Shown: in pieces, positions 1-11,174 of the stretch | Layout of the letters: every line of letters starts with the position of its first letter | Numbering within the stretch: the first letter of the stretch is position 1 | Assembly: GCA_037043015.1 (NCBI GenBank) | Contig: CM073323.1 | Coordinates: 23,092,758 to 23,156,757, forward strand | Origin: Bryum argenteum | Taxonomy: Eukaryota; Streptophyta; Bryopsida; Bryales; Bryaceae | Direction: 5' to 3' | Length of the DNA stretch: 64,000 nt | Notes under the pieces: model-generated | Told to the model about the DNA's origin: nothing | The model's database searches: none | What the model saw: the letters and a program-made list of their open reading frames with translations, nothing else | Translations under genes and position numbers: made by a program

Positions 1-337
1 GAATCAAATAATTGGTTCCAAACAATACAGTATAGAACTATGATGATGGACTTTGTAGCTTCAGTTCGTTAATGAACAAATGCAACTTCGAGTGAACTTG
101 CTTCAATAGCGAAAGAGTTCGCAACTCTGGAAACAACAGGTTCGTTGCCCTTAGAGTAACATCAAAGCAATGAAAGATTATTAGCGTCGACTTAATGCAG
201 GATGCAACGTACTAATGAGCTGTCTGAGCATGAAACAATACTAATCTGAATTTTGAAGATGGGCTCTGTCGCTTCAGGTAGTAAAATTAATGAATGCAAC
301 TTTAGTTTAAAAGCATTGATCGGTTGTGTTTGAGCAG

Positions 338-634
338 GAGCGACAGAGAGGGCGGAATGGTGTGCACTTCTTTCTGAAGCACCCATGTCTGGATGTACGC
401 CTCATGACGCAAATAACTCCCTTTCACGAAGGCATTTGGTTTCTGTTAACTCTCGGTGGCTTGCTGAATGAGAAAACACTGAGTCCCATGCTTGGTATGC
501 TCGTTGCTGCTGGACACCCAGGTCTTGCTGCCGCCTTACTATCACCGTCACTCAACTGGCACACCGTTCAGGCAAGCAAACAGGAGATCATGCGATTGAA
601 GCAACAGGGGAAATTCCTCAGGAGAGAATCGTAA
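338..634 (+). CDS. Last exon of an unidentified + strand gene
   Basis: A TGAGCAG acceptor precedes an open frame of 98 codons ending in a TAA stop. The predicted C-terminus has an aromatic and hydrophobic middle (GIWFLLTLGGLL and GHPGLAAALLSP) and ends in a basic stretch (KQQGKFLRRES). The rest of the gene lies to the left, outside the window, or in exons too short to recognise in bases 1-337. Codon use is balanced and less AT-rich than the flanks, which supports real coding. I do not recognise the family. The middle could be a membrane segment or a buried helix pair. Confidence 0.5.
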   Translation, partial: ERQRGRNGVHFFLKHPCLDVRLMTQITPFHEGIWFLLTLGGLLNEKTLSPMLGMLVAAGHPGLAAALLSPSLNWHTVQASKQEIMRLKQQGKFLRRES

Positions 635-1876
635 CCTTTTTTTTCAACTTTCAGTCATCAATTTTTACACGACTGATATGGCACAGGAGTCATAAGCCGA
701 ATACAGACTTTGTGCTGATTAATAAAGCTTAATTCTATTCGTTTTCGTTAGATTTTTTATTACTTTTGCGAGCATACGATGGACAGGGCATTCTGGTTAG
801 ATCTCTATGTGCTGGAAATTAAAAAGGTCGTTCAGAGCATTAACAATAAATTTTGAATATGCTAACGACTTTTAACTGCATCAATACGTGTCTGACTTAG
901 TGATGATCTCGTAACATGTCATGTCCCACCAATGTTGGCTTTCGTCTATGTAAGAGTGGTTAGCATTCAGGTTCATTGTCAAGATAAGTCTCAGACGCTG
1001 AAGATGCAGATTCTGTTGTGGTACAAAACTAACTCGCTCTTGTCTTTCTCAGTTCGGTTCGTTTCCGTTACACGTAGCGTTCGCCTGATTCTTCAAAATT
1101 GCAAATCCTCGACATAATATCCTTGAGTACTATGCTTCGGTACATCCCAAGAAACATCGAACTTTCGGTGTTTGTTGTGTTGTAAGTCATTTAGACAATG
1201 GGACTTATTGAGGAGGATTGCAACCTCGTAATGAAGTGGTATGTGTAATGCATTTCTCTCTGCTCATCAATACCTGTTAGATTCCTTTCCTAGTTAATCT
1301 GAGTCGAGCCTTGGCCTTCGTTATGAATCATGTTGCATTCACCTACTTCAGGCGATCTGTTTCTAATGTATAAGGAGCATATGACCATACATCAACTAGT
1401 TTAACTAATTATATACAGTGGTTGAGCATTGACAGGACTGTTCAATATTGGCCTTCTGAATTTATGGAGAGTCACTAGACTGTTCGTAATTAGAATCCTG
1501 CATGTGAATGTTCTCAAGAATAGCACATGCTACACAGTACATGCGGAATTGGGATCGTTTTTTTTGTTTCACTTCCACTTTGGATGCCTTATTTTTGTCT
1601 CGGGAATTTGGAATGCTGAAGTGACTCCACTTTAGTATACATAACCTAATTCGAAATATCAGGAATAAATTCTTGTATATCCAACTGGGTTTGTAATAGA
1701 AAATTAGTTCTGAAGCTATTCATGTTCCTTTCTGATTTGTTGCTTACATAAGGCCGAAAACAGGACATGACGCTTGGTCTGATTGGCTTGTCATGGGCAT
1801 TGAAATAATCCATAGTTTAAATAAAATAGTATAGGACAGAGGAAGTATATATTAATATTTATAAATAAGTTCAACC
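635..1876. other. 3' flank and intergenic DNA
   Basis: AT-rich sequence after the stop at 634, with AATAAA-like signals near 718-722. Open frames here are short and show no family resemblance. No RNA gene or repeat was recognised. Confidence 0.5.
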
Positions 1877-2373
1877 TTACGGTCCCTTTACACTATGGAC
1901 CAAAAGCCATGGCATGAGTGTTGGCCAAGAGCAATGACCACGGTAAACAAAAAATGAATTTTTGAGTGGCTTGGTCACTCTTGTAGTGTAAAGTGGATTT
2001 GGACCGCGAGAAGTTCAATCTCAATTTTCTAATATAAAACCTCATCAGTCCCTCTCCTACCTTCCCCTTTCTCCTCCTTTCTTTCTGAATAATTGAACAC
2101 TAACCAATCAATGATTTCTGAGCCTCATGGTCTCCTTGATTGTAGTTGAATGAACGCATTTGCTTCAACTCAACTGTAATCAAGGAGATCATGAAAACAT
2201 CATCCAGTATGCAAAATTCAGCATACTCTGAGGACCTCAAAATCAGTGGTCATTCTCCTTTTTTCAAGTTAGTGTAAAGCCAAATGGGACGAAGAGCACT
2301 TTACTCTCCAATCACAAATTTTAGAAGGCCATGGTCAATCTTCATGGTCCATAGTGTAAAGCGTCCATGGTAA
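1877..2373. mobile_element. MITE with TTTACACTATGGACC inverted ends
   Basis: The left end near 1881 reads GGTCCCTTTACACTATGGACC. The right end near 2346-2366 is its inverted counterpart (GGTCCATAGTGTAAAGCGTCC). The interior holds a further inverted repeat around 2128-2193 (CTCATGGTCTCCTTGATT against AATCAAGGAGATCATGA). The element is about 490 bp with no coding capacity. The ends resemble the CGCTTTACA termini of the element at 10029-10802, so they may belong to related families. The target-site duplication is not clear because the flanking TTAC and GTAA are themselves inverted. Confidence 0.6.
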
Positions 2374-2819
2374 ATAAATACATAAGAACTGTCAACAAGA
2401 ATATATCTGTCCATCAGTCACCCACTTTTTGAAGTCTTCTTACAGAGGACCCTCCCCACACAGTCAAAAGTTGCTGCTCATTACAGTAAGCATAAACTTG
2501 CAATTACCTTCATACACTAAAACTAACTGAATTCCAAAACGACCTTACTCCTTACAAGCATTTTTGAACATTAAGTCACTTCAATGTCTTCAACCTAACT
2601 TGTATGTTACATCCAACCTAATCGTTTGAAGTCGAAACAAGCTCGAAGGATGAGGAGCTAGCATGGAACCGCTCATTCCGAAACCCATCAACTTCAATAT
2701 ACGATACTTTACAGAAGCAAATGTCCTCCACGCTCATGGCAATCTCACAATATTCAAATGCTGACTACACTCACAACTCAACAACACGGATGACTGCTCA
2801 ATTGATCGACAAAACAAGG
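2374..2819. other. Intergenic DNA, 3' side of NAA20
   Basis: No gene or repeat recognised. It probably contains the 3' UTR of the minus-strand gene that stops at 2820. Confidence 0.4.
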
Positions 2820-3813
2820 TCAGTCATACTCCAACTCTTCAGGTGTAATTGCTTTCTTTAAGGGAATGATAGACTTCTTGTGCACATCCCGTGGCATAGC
2901 TTTTCTCATATCTGCAATCAGAAAACCAAAAGCATAAAAACCCCCATCCAAACCACACAAAGGAAAAAAGTGATGATATGAATGTACGTACCGAGTCCAT
3001 CTTCCTCGCCTGAATAATATCGAAGCACTCGTCGGTAAACTGAGTATCCAAGCTGTGCACCAGACACCACATTAGTCAACGAAATTGGAATTCTGAAGAT
3101 GGACTGGTTGTTTTCAAGCCCTGAAATCGAATGCTGGAGCTTTTGAGATACCTTCTGGTACATAGTGATGGCAGGGATGTTGGAAGCTCGCACGAATAAG
3201 TCCACGAAGAAGCCATTATACCTGATCTCACGCACACGAAAGTATTCAGCTAATTTATCACAATGTAAGTGAGAATTGTTAGGTTTTTAAAAACTCTTAC
3301 GTTTTCTCGGTGATGTCCTCTAAGATGATCATCAACTTCTTCGCAAGCTGTTGACGACGATACTCTGGCGCTACTGTCACGGCCGTCACATGCCCATGCC
3401 AATTCTCGCCGTGCCCTTCCACCTTCCCCATAACTGGAATCAACATCCAAATGTTACAGTCCGGTACTCTCATTGCCCAGAGAGAAGCTCAATGAACAAT
3501 CAGAGCTTCGTATGATAACGAAAGGGAAAATTTCGCGAAAGGTAGGGTTCGGAGCATACTGTAGCCCATGATGGATCCATTGGGTGCCTCTGCAATGTGG
3601 CAGTAATCAGGCCACCTTGCCATGTAAGTTTGGTAGAATCCCATGCTGAACTGTGCATTGTAAACGAGGGCACGATTTTAGCGACGTTCGATTGGGAGAT
3701 TTTGCACTCAAGGTTCCAGGTGAGAGCGAGCTTACAGTTTCGGTGAGGTGGTCGACATTGACGTTGGCGAATTTGAGGAGATCGTCGCAGCAGAAGCGTC
3801 GAATGGTCGTCAT
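2820..3813 (-). CDS. NAA20: N-alpha-acetyltransferase 20, NatB catalytic subunit
   Basis: GNAT-fold enzyme that acetylates nascent chains starting Met-Asp, Met-Glu, Met-Asn or Met-Gln, working at the ribosome with the auxiliary subunit NAA25. Six exons on the minus strand (3736-3813, 3560-3650, 3301-3433, 3152-3221, 2992-3052, 2820-2911) close in frame to 525 bp, 174 aa, the usual NAA20 length. Landmarks in order: MTTIRRFCCDDLLKF start, the ARWPDY strand, GHVTAVTVAPEYRRQQLAKK (acetyl-CoA pyrophosphate loop, motif A, residues about 70-90), FVDLFVRASNIPAITMY, the YRRVLRYYSGEEDG segment and the conserved tail ELEYD. All introns begin GT and end AG on this strand. No break is seen. Two telo-boxes lie upstream at 3885-3893 and 3944-3955. 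Identification is firm. Confidence 0.96.
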
Positions 3814-3884
3814 GCTTACTCTCCTGAATCTCGAAAAATCTTGGAAATTGCGAGGCCCTGCGAAGCTCGAGCTCGCAGTAAAAC

Positions 3885-3955
3885 AAACCCTAATTGGGGG
3901 AGTGAAGGAATCGTATTGGAATTTCGTGTTCGAGTGGAGCCTTAAACCCTAAACC
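3885..3955 (-). promoter_or_regulatory. Telo-box pair upstream of NAA20
   Basis: AAACCCTAA at 3885-3893 and AAACCCTAAACC at 3944-3955, 70-140 bp upstream of the NAA20 start codon. Telo-boxes are known plant promoter or 5' UTR elements of translation-related genes. Function here is inferred from position. Confidence 0.5.
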
Positions 3956-4200
3956 TTTGAGAGTACCAATGCCTACATTGTCCTATGCCCTACCAACATG
4001 TATTGATGGCTTTTCTGCTTGAAGAAGTGTGTTTGAAGATGGAAAAAATTAAGATAAAAGTCTAATAGTGAAACTCTTAATACTTACAAATTATATGTTT
4101 ACTTGTATGCCCTATCACCGTTGTCACGCACATTTAAATACTTTGATCATGCCCTTCTTGTTTTTTTGCTAGATTCAAAATTTGCTAAACTTTTGTAATT

Positions 4201-4386
4201 TCTAGTGATTTGGGGGCCATAATTACTTGGAAATTCGGTATCTCGGAATCCCTTAGCCAAATCCACTATCCAATTGTTGCCCACACTTCTACAAAAAATT
4301 TGCTTCTAACAACACCTCATGCGTCCCGATCCGACCCATGGTCCCCACGATCATGATGTCATAAAAACATAAACTATATCTCTATG
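4201..4386 (+). repeat. Left copy of a diverged direct repeat
   Basis: About 185 bp matching 5238-5425 in the same orientation (shared landmarks: TCTAGT, GGGGCCATAA, CCAAT, TTTGCTT, CCTCATGC, CACCCGATT-like). By eye the identity is roughly 70 percent. It could be a dispersed repeat present twice, or the ends of a small old LTR-type (TRIM-like) element. No coding domain lies between the two copies. Confidence 0.45.
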
Positions 4387-4574
4387 TATAAAAGAACACG
4401 ATTTGCTATTTGTTTATTTTTCTTTGGTGGTGCATGGTCATACTCATGGCCATCATCATTTGGTCATGTACACATGGTACAAAGAGTTTTAAAGATTTTG
4501 AAGAGTTTCCATAAGTGGTATTTGATTGTTATTAAGAGTTTATTAGATCTTAAGAATATAATAAGGAGGCAAAG

Positions 4575-4925
4575 GGCAAAGGGACAAGGAATATTAAACA
4601 TGAAAATGGGAGCAAAGAAGAAGTGAAGGGGGGATGAAGGGAACATCAAAGACGATCTAGGAACGGGGAAAAAAGGATAGGAACTGAGAAGAGAGGATGG
4701 GAACAGTAGGAACAAATAATGAGAACTATGACCGAATGACGGGACTAGGAACAAATGATGAAAACCAATAAGGGAAGTTGGGGGATGGGGAATTGGGAAC
4801 AAAATATGGGAACAATGAATGGGAGTTTGAGATAGGGAACGAGTAAGAAAAAAATGGAGAATAGGGAACTATAATAGAGGACAGGGAACTCGGAACAATG
4901 GAACGAGGGAGCAAAGGACATACTA
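4575..4925 (+). repeat. Polypurine tract with degenerate GGGAAC motif
   Basis: About 350 bp in which the + strand is overwhelmingly A and G. GGGAAC or GGAAC recurs at irregular intervals. The strand asymmetry gives long Ser/Pro/Phe-rich false reading frames on the minus strand. It looks like a decayed short-period repeat. Confidence 0.6.
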
Positions 4926-5237
4926 CAAATCTTAAAAAGCACGGGAAATCAAAAAGACAAGAACAAAAGACATGCTGTAAATCTTTAACTGTGTGCAGAA
5001 CCAAGAAGTAGGGAACTTGCATATTGATTGCATATCCCATAATTTCAACATTACCAAAAACCTCCAACTTCGTATTTTTGTAGAACATAGGTCTGGATAT
5101 TTTACATGTTTTATATTTTAAATTTTGATATGACCTTTTTGATGTCCGTGTCCGGAGAACACAAGTAAGGACTCGTGCCTTAATATAAAGAGAGACTAGT
5201 ACGCAAGCGCAACGTTGCCACACTCATACAAATGATT

Positions 5238-5425
5238 TCTAGTATTCATGGGGCCATAAATACTTCAAAATCTGATATCTTGGAACTTGTGGGTCCAATC
5301 TACAATCCAATTTTTGCCCCCACTCTAGCGTATATATTTGCTTTCAACGACATCTCATGCCACCCGATTCAACCAACAGTTCCCAAGATTATGAAGTCAC
5401 AAACAACCTATATGCCGCAATGAGG
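5238..5425 (+). repeat. Right copy of a diverged direct repeat
   Basis: Partner of 4201-4386, same orientation, about 1.04 kb downstream. See that entry for alternatives. Confidence 0.45.
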
Positions 5426-5467
5426 AGCTCTATCGGGATAAAAAAAGTTTTCCTTTGGATTTCTTTT

Positions 5468-5469
<2 letters not shown>

Positions 5470-5505
<36 letters not shown>
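5470..5505 (+). repeat. Poly(T) tract
   Basis: About 36 consecutive T. It may be the tail of a minus-strand retroposon or a slippage tract. Confidence 0.9.
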
Positions 5506-5511
<6 letters not shown>

Positions 5512-5610
5512 TCATTGGTGAGTAGGGAACCACACCCAATATACAAAACCTCATATGGATCCATAGATTGTTCACAATAAGCCTTCAAACACAAACATGG
5601 CAAGGTTTTC

Positions 5611-5751
5611 TTAGTGTAAGAAAACTCACTATGGACAAACTTTGATTGTTATGATCTCACAAATGACAAACATCCAACGGTTAAAATTTTGACCAGTCCT
5701 TTGTATACAAGTTAGGTACAAGATCTTTAACGATTCAAAGTCTAAAACCAG

Positions 5752-5803
<52 letters not shown>

Positions 5804-5883
5804 CCATTTCCCATTTCCCAACGAAGGTGAAAAATGGCAGTTTTTGGTTTTGGAGGTCGAGGAAACGCGTGGATTTTTTGGGG
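5611..5883 (+). mobile_element. Truncated TTAA element, family A (3' end only)
   Basis: Matches the right-hand 220-270 bp of the full family A element at 15124-16049 (shared: ATCCAACGGTT, TTGTATACAAGTTAGGTACAA, AACGAAGGTG, TTGGAGGTCGAGGAAA). It ends GGATTTTTTGGGG followed by TTAA at 5884-5887. A 49-base poly(A) run (5752-5800) interrupts it where other copies have about eight A, an expansion specific to this copy. Confidence 0.6.
5752..5800 (+). repeat. Poly(A) tract inside a family A fragment
   Basis: About 49 A, against about eight at the same position in the copy at 15955. Points to local slippage expansion. Confidence 0.85.
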
Positions 5884-5887
5884 TTAA

Positions 5888-6282
5888 GACCCAGGCACTT
5901 TATACACAAACTGGGGCCGGCCAGAGAGCGGGCCGGATTGAACGGCTAGGGTTTGGGCCCAAGGTGGGAAGTTCGGGACCGAGTAAACCTTGTCCCAATT
6001 GCATCACTTGGGCCCGAACATTTTGGCGCCAAAACAATGCCACGTAGGATGCCACATAGGATAAGTTGAAGTTTTGGTCGGCCCTAGTATAAAGTCCTTG
6101 GGCCCGATTTGAAACAATTGAGCCATCCTATTGGTTGAAATTTGAAGAATTGGGGTTGTCCCTCAATCCGGCCCCAAGTATAAAGTGGCCCTAAGTCTTG
6201 TTTTAGGATTTGTATGTCGGATGGAGGTAAATATCATGTAAACATGCTCCTAACTTATAAAGAAATAAAAGTTTGAAGAGCC
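5888..6282. other. Intergenic DNA between TTAA elements
   Basis: Contains GGCC-rich words (CTGGGGCCGGCC, TTGGGCCCGA) that look like decayed MITE ends. The GGCCCTAGTATAAAG at 6080-6095 and GGCCCCAAGTATAAAGTGGCCC at 6171-6192 are repeated. No gene seen. Confidence 0.4.
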
Positions 6283-6286
6283 TTAA

Positions 6287-7793
6287 CCCCTAAAGATCCA
6301 AGAGGACCAAATCGGGCTTTTGCTATTTTGGGCAGCTTAGATGAATAGGTTAAAAGTAATATTTTTGCCTAAATTTTTTAATGGGTGCTCCCTATACTGC
6401 AAAGTGTATGTGGTAAAATTTACAAAGCCAAATTCCAATTTTTGAGTCTTCTACAACAATTCTTGGTTTGCGAGCCGAATCAGGGCAGTTTAAATTTAGT
6501 ATTTTTTGAGATTTTTTTTTGGAAATATGTTCATGACCAAATCACTACTTAAGTTCCAAAGGGCCCCAAGTCAAAAAGTGTACCAATTTTACAAGGGCAG
6601 CCTCCAAAAGTGTCAAAATTAATCTCAACAATGCCCAAAAAAACTTCGTAGACAAACTTTGGATGTTATAATCTCTCAAATGGTAAACATCCAACGGTCA
6701 ATTTTTATATCGAGATATCGAAAATTGGCTTAGGTACAAGATCTTACGGTTGGAAGTTAAGAAAAGAATAAAAAAATTGTTTCGCACCCCTTGAAGTGCA
6801 TAGAGGTAGAGAATTGGAGTTTTGAGGTTTTAACCCCTAAAAATCCAGGGGTTTCCTCGACCTCCAGAACCAAAAACTGCCATTTTTCACCTTCGTTGGG
6901 AGATGGGGAAATGGAGAAACTTTTTTTTCTGCTTTTAGACTTTGAACCGTAAGATCTTGTACCTAACTTGTATACAAAGGACTGGTCAAAATTTCAACCG
7001 TTGGATGTTTTTCATTTGTGAGATCATAACAATCAAAGTTTGACCAACACTTTTTTTTTGCCACTACGTGAGAGGCATTGTCTAAATGGTGCCAAGGGCA
7101 ACTTGATGATTGTTATTCCAAATATTTTTCCCTCATTTTTTTTCATGTAGGTAATCAAGTTGGTTATGCTCATGCAAAATTTTAGAGACCAATTCCACTT
7201 TCGACCTTAATGTAAAATATATTTTATGAAAGAAGGTCTAAAAACAACCATATAGTAAAACAAGCACCACGTATGATATATTTAGTTTGAGAAAAATCTC
7301 GACGGTGAGAAGGTGCATTTATGATAATGTGAATTTTGAAAAAAATCTTGGAAAAAATCCAAAATCTCGAATTTTGGAAATTTTTGAAAGAAAAAATGTA
7401 AAATTACTAGAAATTGTGAAAATTGTTTTTGAAAGTTTTGGAGGCTGCCCTTGTAAAATTGGTAAACTTTTTGACTTCGGACACATTGGAATTTGAATAG
7501 TAATTTGGTAATGAACATATTTCTAAAAAAAAAAAAATTAAAAAAAATTATTTTAAACTGCCCGATTTGGACTTGAAACCTAAAATTTCTAGATGAAGGT
7601 TATAAAATTAAAATTTGACTTTGAAAATTTTACCACATACACATTACTGTATGTGGAGCACCCAATAAAAATCTTAGGCAAAAATATCAGTTTAAATGCT
7701 TAAAATGAGCTGCCCGAAATCTCAGAAAACCGAATCGGCTTTCCTGGATTTTTAGGGGTTAAGCTCCCAAAAACACCCAAGGATCTTTAGGGG
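6287..7793 (+). mobile_element. TTAA element, family A relative, carrying a nested element
   Basis: Starts CCCCTAAAGATCC after TTAA (6283-6286) and ends GGATCTTTAGGGG before TTAA (7794-7797), perfect inverted ends. Its left 540 bp is a diverged plus-orientation relative of family A (GGGTGCTCC, TATGTGGTAAAATTT, ACAAGGGCAGCCTCCAAA). A second, complete family A element (6834-7758) sits at a TTAA within it. Without the insert it would be about 580 bp. No transposase is encoded. Confidence 0.7.
6834..7758 (-). mobile_element. Complete family A TTAA element (nested)
   Basis: 925 bp, minus orientation, ends CCCCTAAAAATCCAGG and CCTGGATTTTTAGGGG, flanked by TTAA at 6830-6833 and 7759-7762. It is nearly collinear with the plus-orientation copy at 15124-16049 (926 bp). 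TTAA duplication with CCC..GGG ends is the signature of the piggyBac superfamily. The short AT-rich open frames inside occur in both copies but resemble no known protein, so I treat it as non-autonomous. Confidence 0.75.
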
Positions 7794-7956
7794 TTAAGTC
7801 ATGTCTACATTGGAAAATGGTTTTTGGCGCTCCAATCACTACATACTTTCCCATGCACCAACATGGAAAGAAACTTATATCTTGAATCCCAACATTATGA
7901 TTTCCAAAACGGTGAGGAATTTGAATCTAAGACCTGAACCATGGAATTAAGGCTTT

Positions 7957-8107
7957 AACACGTAATTCGTTATAATGGGAATATTCAGATTATCAAATTG
8001 AGCTTGAGTTGAGCCAAATGTACTGTGTGGGTACATTTAGCTCGACTCCACCTAAACCCACATTTCTAAAAATCATTGTATAATACCATTCTAACGAATT
8101 ACGTGTT
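7957..8107. mobile_element. Palindromic MITE
   Basis: 151 bp with inverted ends AACACGTAATTCGTTATAATGG and CCATTCTAACGAATTACGTGTT, and an inner inverted repeat (GAGCCAAATGTAC against GTACATTTAGCTC). The transcript would fold on itself. Superfamily and target duplication are unclear. Confidence 0.6.
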
Positions 8108-8173
8108 CTTTGGACTTCTATGGTTAGGTATTGAACAAATTGTGTAGTGGGCACTCCACTACAATAGATTTAA

Positions 8174-8566
8174 CCCTTAAACGCCCATGGGGTCTGAAAC
8201 GGGCAGCCCAAATTTGGATCACAGCATCTTTTGGACTTGGGCATCATAAATAGTGCACTTTTTAAACTTGGGCATCATAAATAGTGCACTTTTTAAACTT
8301 GGGTATCATGAATAGACCAATCAATGATGAGCTTGCAACCTCCTACAAGGTTATGTACAACCCCAACTTACCTACTACAATCCTTTCAAAGCACAAAATC
8401 ATTCATACAAATTGTGATTTGAATTGTGAAATTTCACTTTCCGAATGCATCAGAAAAAGGTGACCAGTTTGACATCAAAATATAAGTGAAATGTTGAGTA
8501 CAGTGAGAGCTACAGGGAAGGTTCTGTTGGAATCATGCCCCTCGGGCTTGCTTGGGCGTTTAAGGG
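8174..8566 (+). mobile_element. Family B TTAA element, copy 1
   Basis: 393 bp, ends CCCTTAAACGCCCATGGGG and TTGGGCGTTTAAGGG, flanked by TTAA at 8170-8173 and 8567-8570. It is 30 bp longer than the other copies because a segment (ACTTGGGCATCATAAATAGT) is duplicated in tandem at about 8239-8300. Non-coding. Confidence 0.75.
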
Positions 8567-8570
8567 TTAA

Positions 8571-10025
8571 GGTTATATGACTATAGGCGTAGTTATATTG
8601 TCCAAAGCGACTAAGAAAAAATGACTGAAAATATGATTATTGATAATCATCTTATAGCCACAAACTACCCTAACATGAGTGTACTTCACTGTGACGAACA
8701 ATAGTCGTGTTTTCAGTAATTTTCCCCTCTAGTTTTAGTCTACGCAAAAGAATACCTAACACTCTTTTATTAGCCCCCTTCAATATTGGGAAATTCTAGG
8801 GAAAAACCTGGATTAAATTCAGTGTCGGCCTCTGACTCTCCATGTAAAGCCCACATACACCTGAAAATTGTCCACTCAATTCAAATCTAAAATTCCCTAC
8901 CTCACTAGGCATTGGAGGAAACAAGATCTGAAATTCCCAGGGGACCCACTGAAACACGGATTAAGTCTGAAACCAACTATTGTAGTGGTGGGTCTAGTAG
9001 TGGGCTCGCCGTCAATAGAGAGTTAAATTTGGAAGGCTCCTGAAACAGTACCCTAGTGGACACTAATTCAGTGTTTACTAATTCAGAATATTCACTCTCA
9101 CCCCCACCCTCCTCGGCCCCATCGCCCCAGCCACCGGATCGCACCTGCTGGCTTGATCAATTCGATCCCTCACTTATGTGAATAGTGAACTTCTTTACTG
9201 CTGAACTCGAAAGAGCTTGATGAGGGCTTTTCCCAGGCTTGCTGTGTAGATTCCACGTTGGAAACTCGACATTGTTGATAGGTGAACCTTGCATGTCTGT
9301 CTTTCTTGAACAGTTGATCTACCGAAGAATTTTAGTTACTATTGGACAGTTGTTGTTGTATCGAAGAATGTAGCTGGCTATGGCTGCACGCTTTACTACA
9401 GTTTTGTAGAACCAGCGACCTGAATATTTCGAAGTTTAGCCCAAACTGCCTCATTTCGTAGAGTTAAGGTTAGCTAGGAACTATGTAATTAGAAAAGTGT
9501 TAGACTAGGGAGAATTTTCAAAGCGTTTGATTAATAAAAACTATTTAAGTTATCCATCTTTAACATGAGATTCTCGTCTGCAAGTGACCTCGAAAAGGAA
9601 ACATCTAGTTCGCACACTGTCTACTGTAAAGAACTCCCCGACAAGAAGTGGATACTCATGTACTGCAACCAATGGAGGTAAAAAGTAGTCATGCTCACAG
9701 ACGTTGATATCGTGACCGAAAGAGTGGACGGAAGCACAGTCATTCTCGTAGTTGCCGCAACATGGCAACATGGCCCTGGACGAGAATCCAAGGGAGCATG
9801 ATTCGGAAGAAGCTAGACCTGTGCACTGCAGGAATATTATAGAGGGGGAATAGAATGATACTCTCCGAAGGCCCCCACCATTTCCCCTGATCCACTCTAA
9901 TCCAGGCGTGCCCGCCGTCACCAAGCAGCCTAGTTTTCCGACCCGTCACGAGCCCAGCGCTTGCCACTCTCACTAGAACGCGCTCACCCGTGCGATATCC
10001 CATGCATCGTCTTTGACTCTCCTCA
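8571..10025. other. Intergenic DNA
   Basis: No convincing gene. Sequence around 9110-9450 is less AT-rich but lacks a supported reading frame. The minus-strand open frames at 9550-10003 overlap each other and show no domain. Nothing else recognised. Confidence 0.4.
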
Positions 10026-10028
10026 TTA

Positions 10029-10802
10029 GGGCCGCTTTACACGAGGCCAAGTTATAGATGGGCCAATTCATGGTCAAATCCTCTATTGTTATTGGTTCGA
10101 TTTTTGAAATTGGTCGGAGGGGCTTTACATGGGGAGTCAAGGCCAATTTTCTGAAATTATATAATAATGGGTGGGGGACAAGTTATGACACAACCCATTG
10201 CGTTTGGAGATACAAGAATGAAAGGCTAATTCATGGCCTAGAGGTTGTTTCTTGATTTCGATACAAAATCGTTATTTCACAAAAAAAAATTAATTAATGT
10301 GAACAAACTAAATGCATGGAATGTAGCTAATTATACGATTTGGCCCCATGGTCCTTTTACAAATCAGCCCCAAGGGCTTTACACATGGATCCACTATAAA
10401 TCAATGCTACAATCGTTTTCTTGGGGGCAAGGTAGGGGGAGGTGTAAAGAGTCCCTAAATTCTTAATGTATAGGCTTGAAATGCCAAGGAGTAGGCTCAT
10501 GTAGTGAATGAGTGCCCCAAGCCACAATTGTGAATTCCAAATCATCAAAAACGGCCGTCACTGGTCCAAATCGAAAATTCCAAGGACTCTGAAGAAAAAT
10601 TCCCATCAATTGGCTGATGGGGGCTCCAAGGAATGCTGGTAGCACTCTTTTTAAGGCGCCCTTTACAGAAAAGAGGGAATTGGCCCCCACTTTATTAATT
10701 GTTTAATGTGTTCTCCAAGTGGCCCATGGAACCAATTGGGCTCAATATATGAGTGAATTGACTTGGAGATTTGTTCGCCTTAACTCCCATGTAAAGCGTA
10801 CC
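10029..10802. mobile_element. Tourist-like MITE with CGCTTTACA ends
   Basis: 774 bp. Left end GGGCCGCTTTACACGAGGCC, right end (inverted) GGTACGCTTTACATGGGAG, flanked by TTA at 10026-10028 and 10803-10805, as expected of PIF/Harbinger-type elements. Several internal copies of CTTTACA words (10122, 10376, 10660) suggest rearranged or nested ends. No transposase seen. Confidence 0.6.
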
Positions 10803-11174
10803 TTAGTGAGCGGCCCTGAAAAGCCTCTGTCAGTGGCAGGGACCCCGAAATGGGAATTTTCCTGCTGGACCCCATCCTGCGCCTTTCCGCTCCATTGTCT
10901 AATATCAGTTTGCCTATTCCTGGCCGCTTCCACGCACGCTCCAGCGCATCGCACACTTCTACAGTAGCTCCTCCATGCTACTAGCTTCTCTGGCCTCTTG
11001 GTCGATCACTGCACTCGATTTCAGTTCCTACTGTTCTCAGATACCGCATGTAACGGTTTCCGCCACTCGCTTGCACCTAAATACTGGCTCGATCTCCATG
11101 TGCCGCTTTGTAACTTCCACACGAGTCGGTAGCCAGCCCTGGTCTCAAGTCAAGGATTGCGCACAATCTGGTCT

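Noticed and set aside
4464-5223. Long Ser/Pro/Phe-rich minus frames
   Set aside because: They are the mirror of the plus-strand polypurine tract, not protein coding.
7282-7518. AT-rich open frame of 78 codons, repeated at 15364-15660
   Set aside because: It is shared only because both lie in copies of the same non-coding TTAA element. The composition is Phe/Lys-driven and matches no known transposase or other protein.
9550-10003. Minus-strand frames of 124 and 87 codons
   Set aside because: They overlap in different frames with no recognisable domain. One stops near the MITE boundary.
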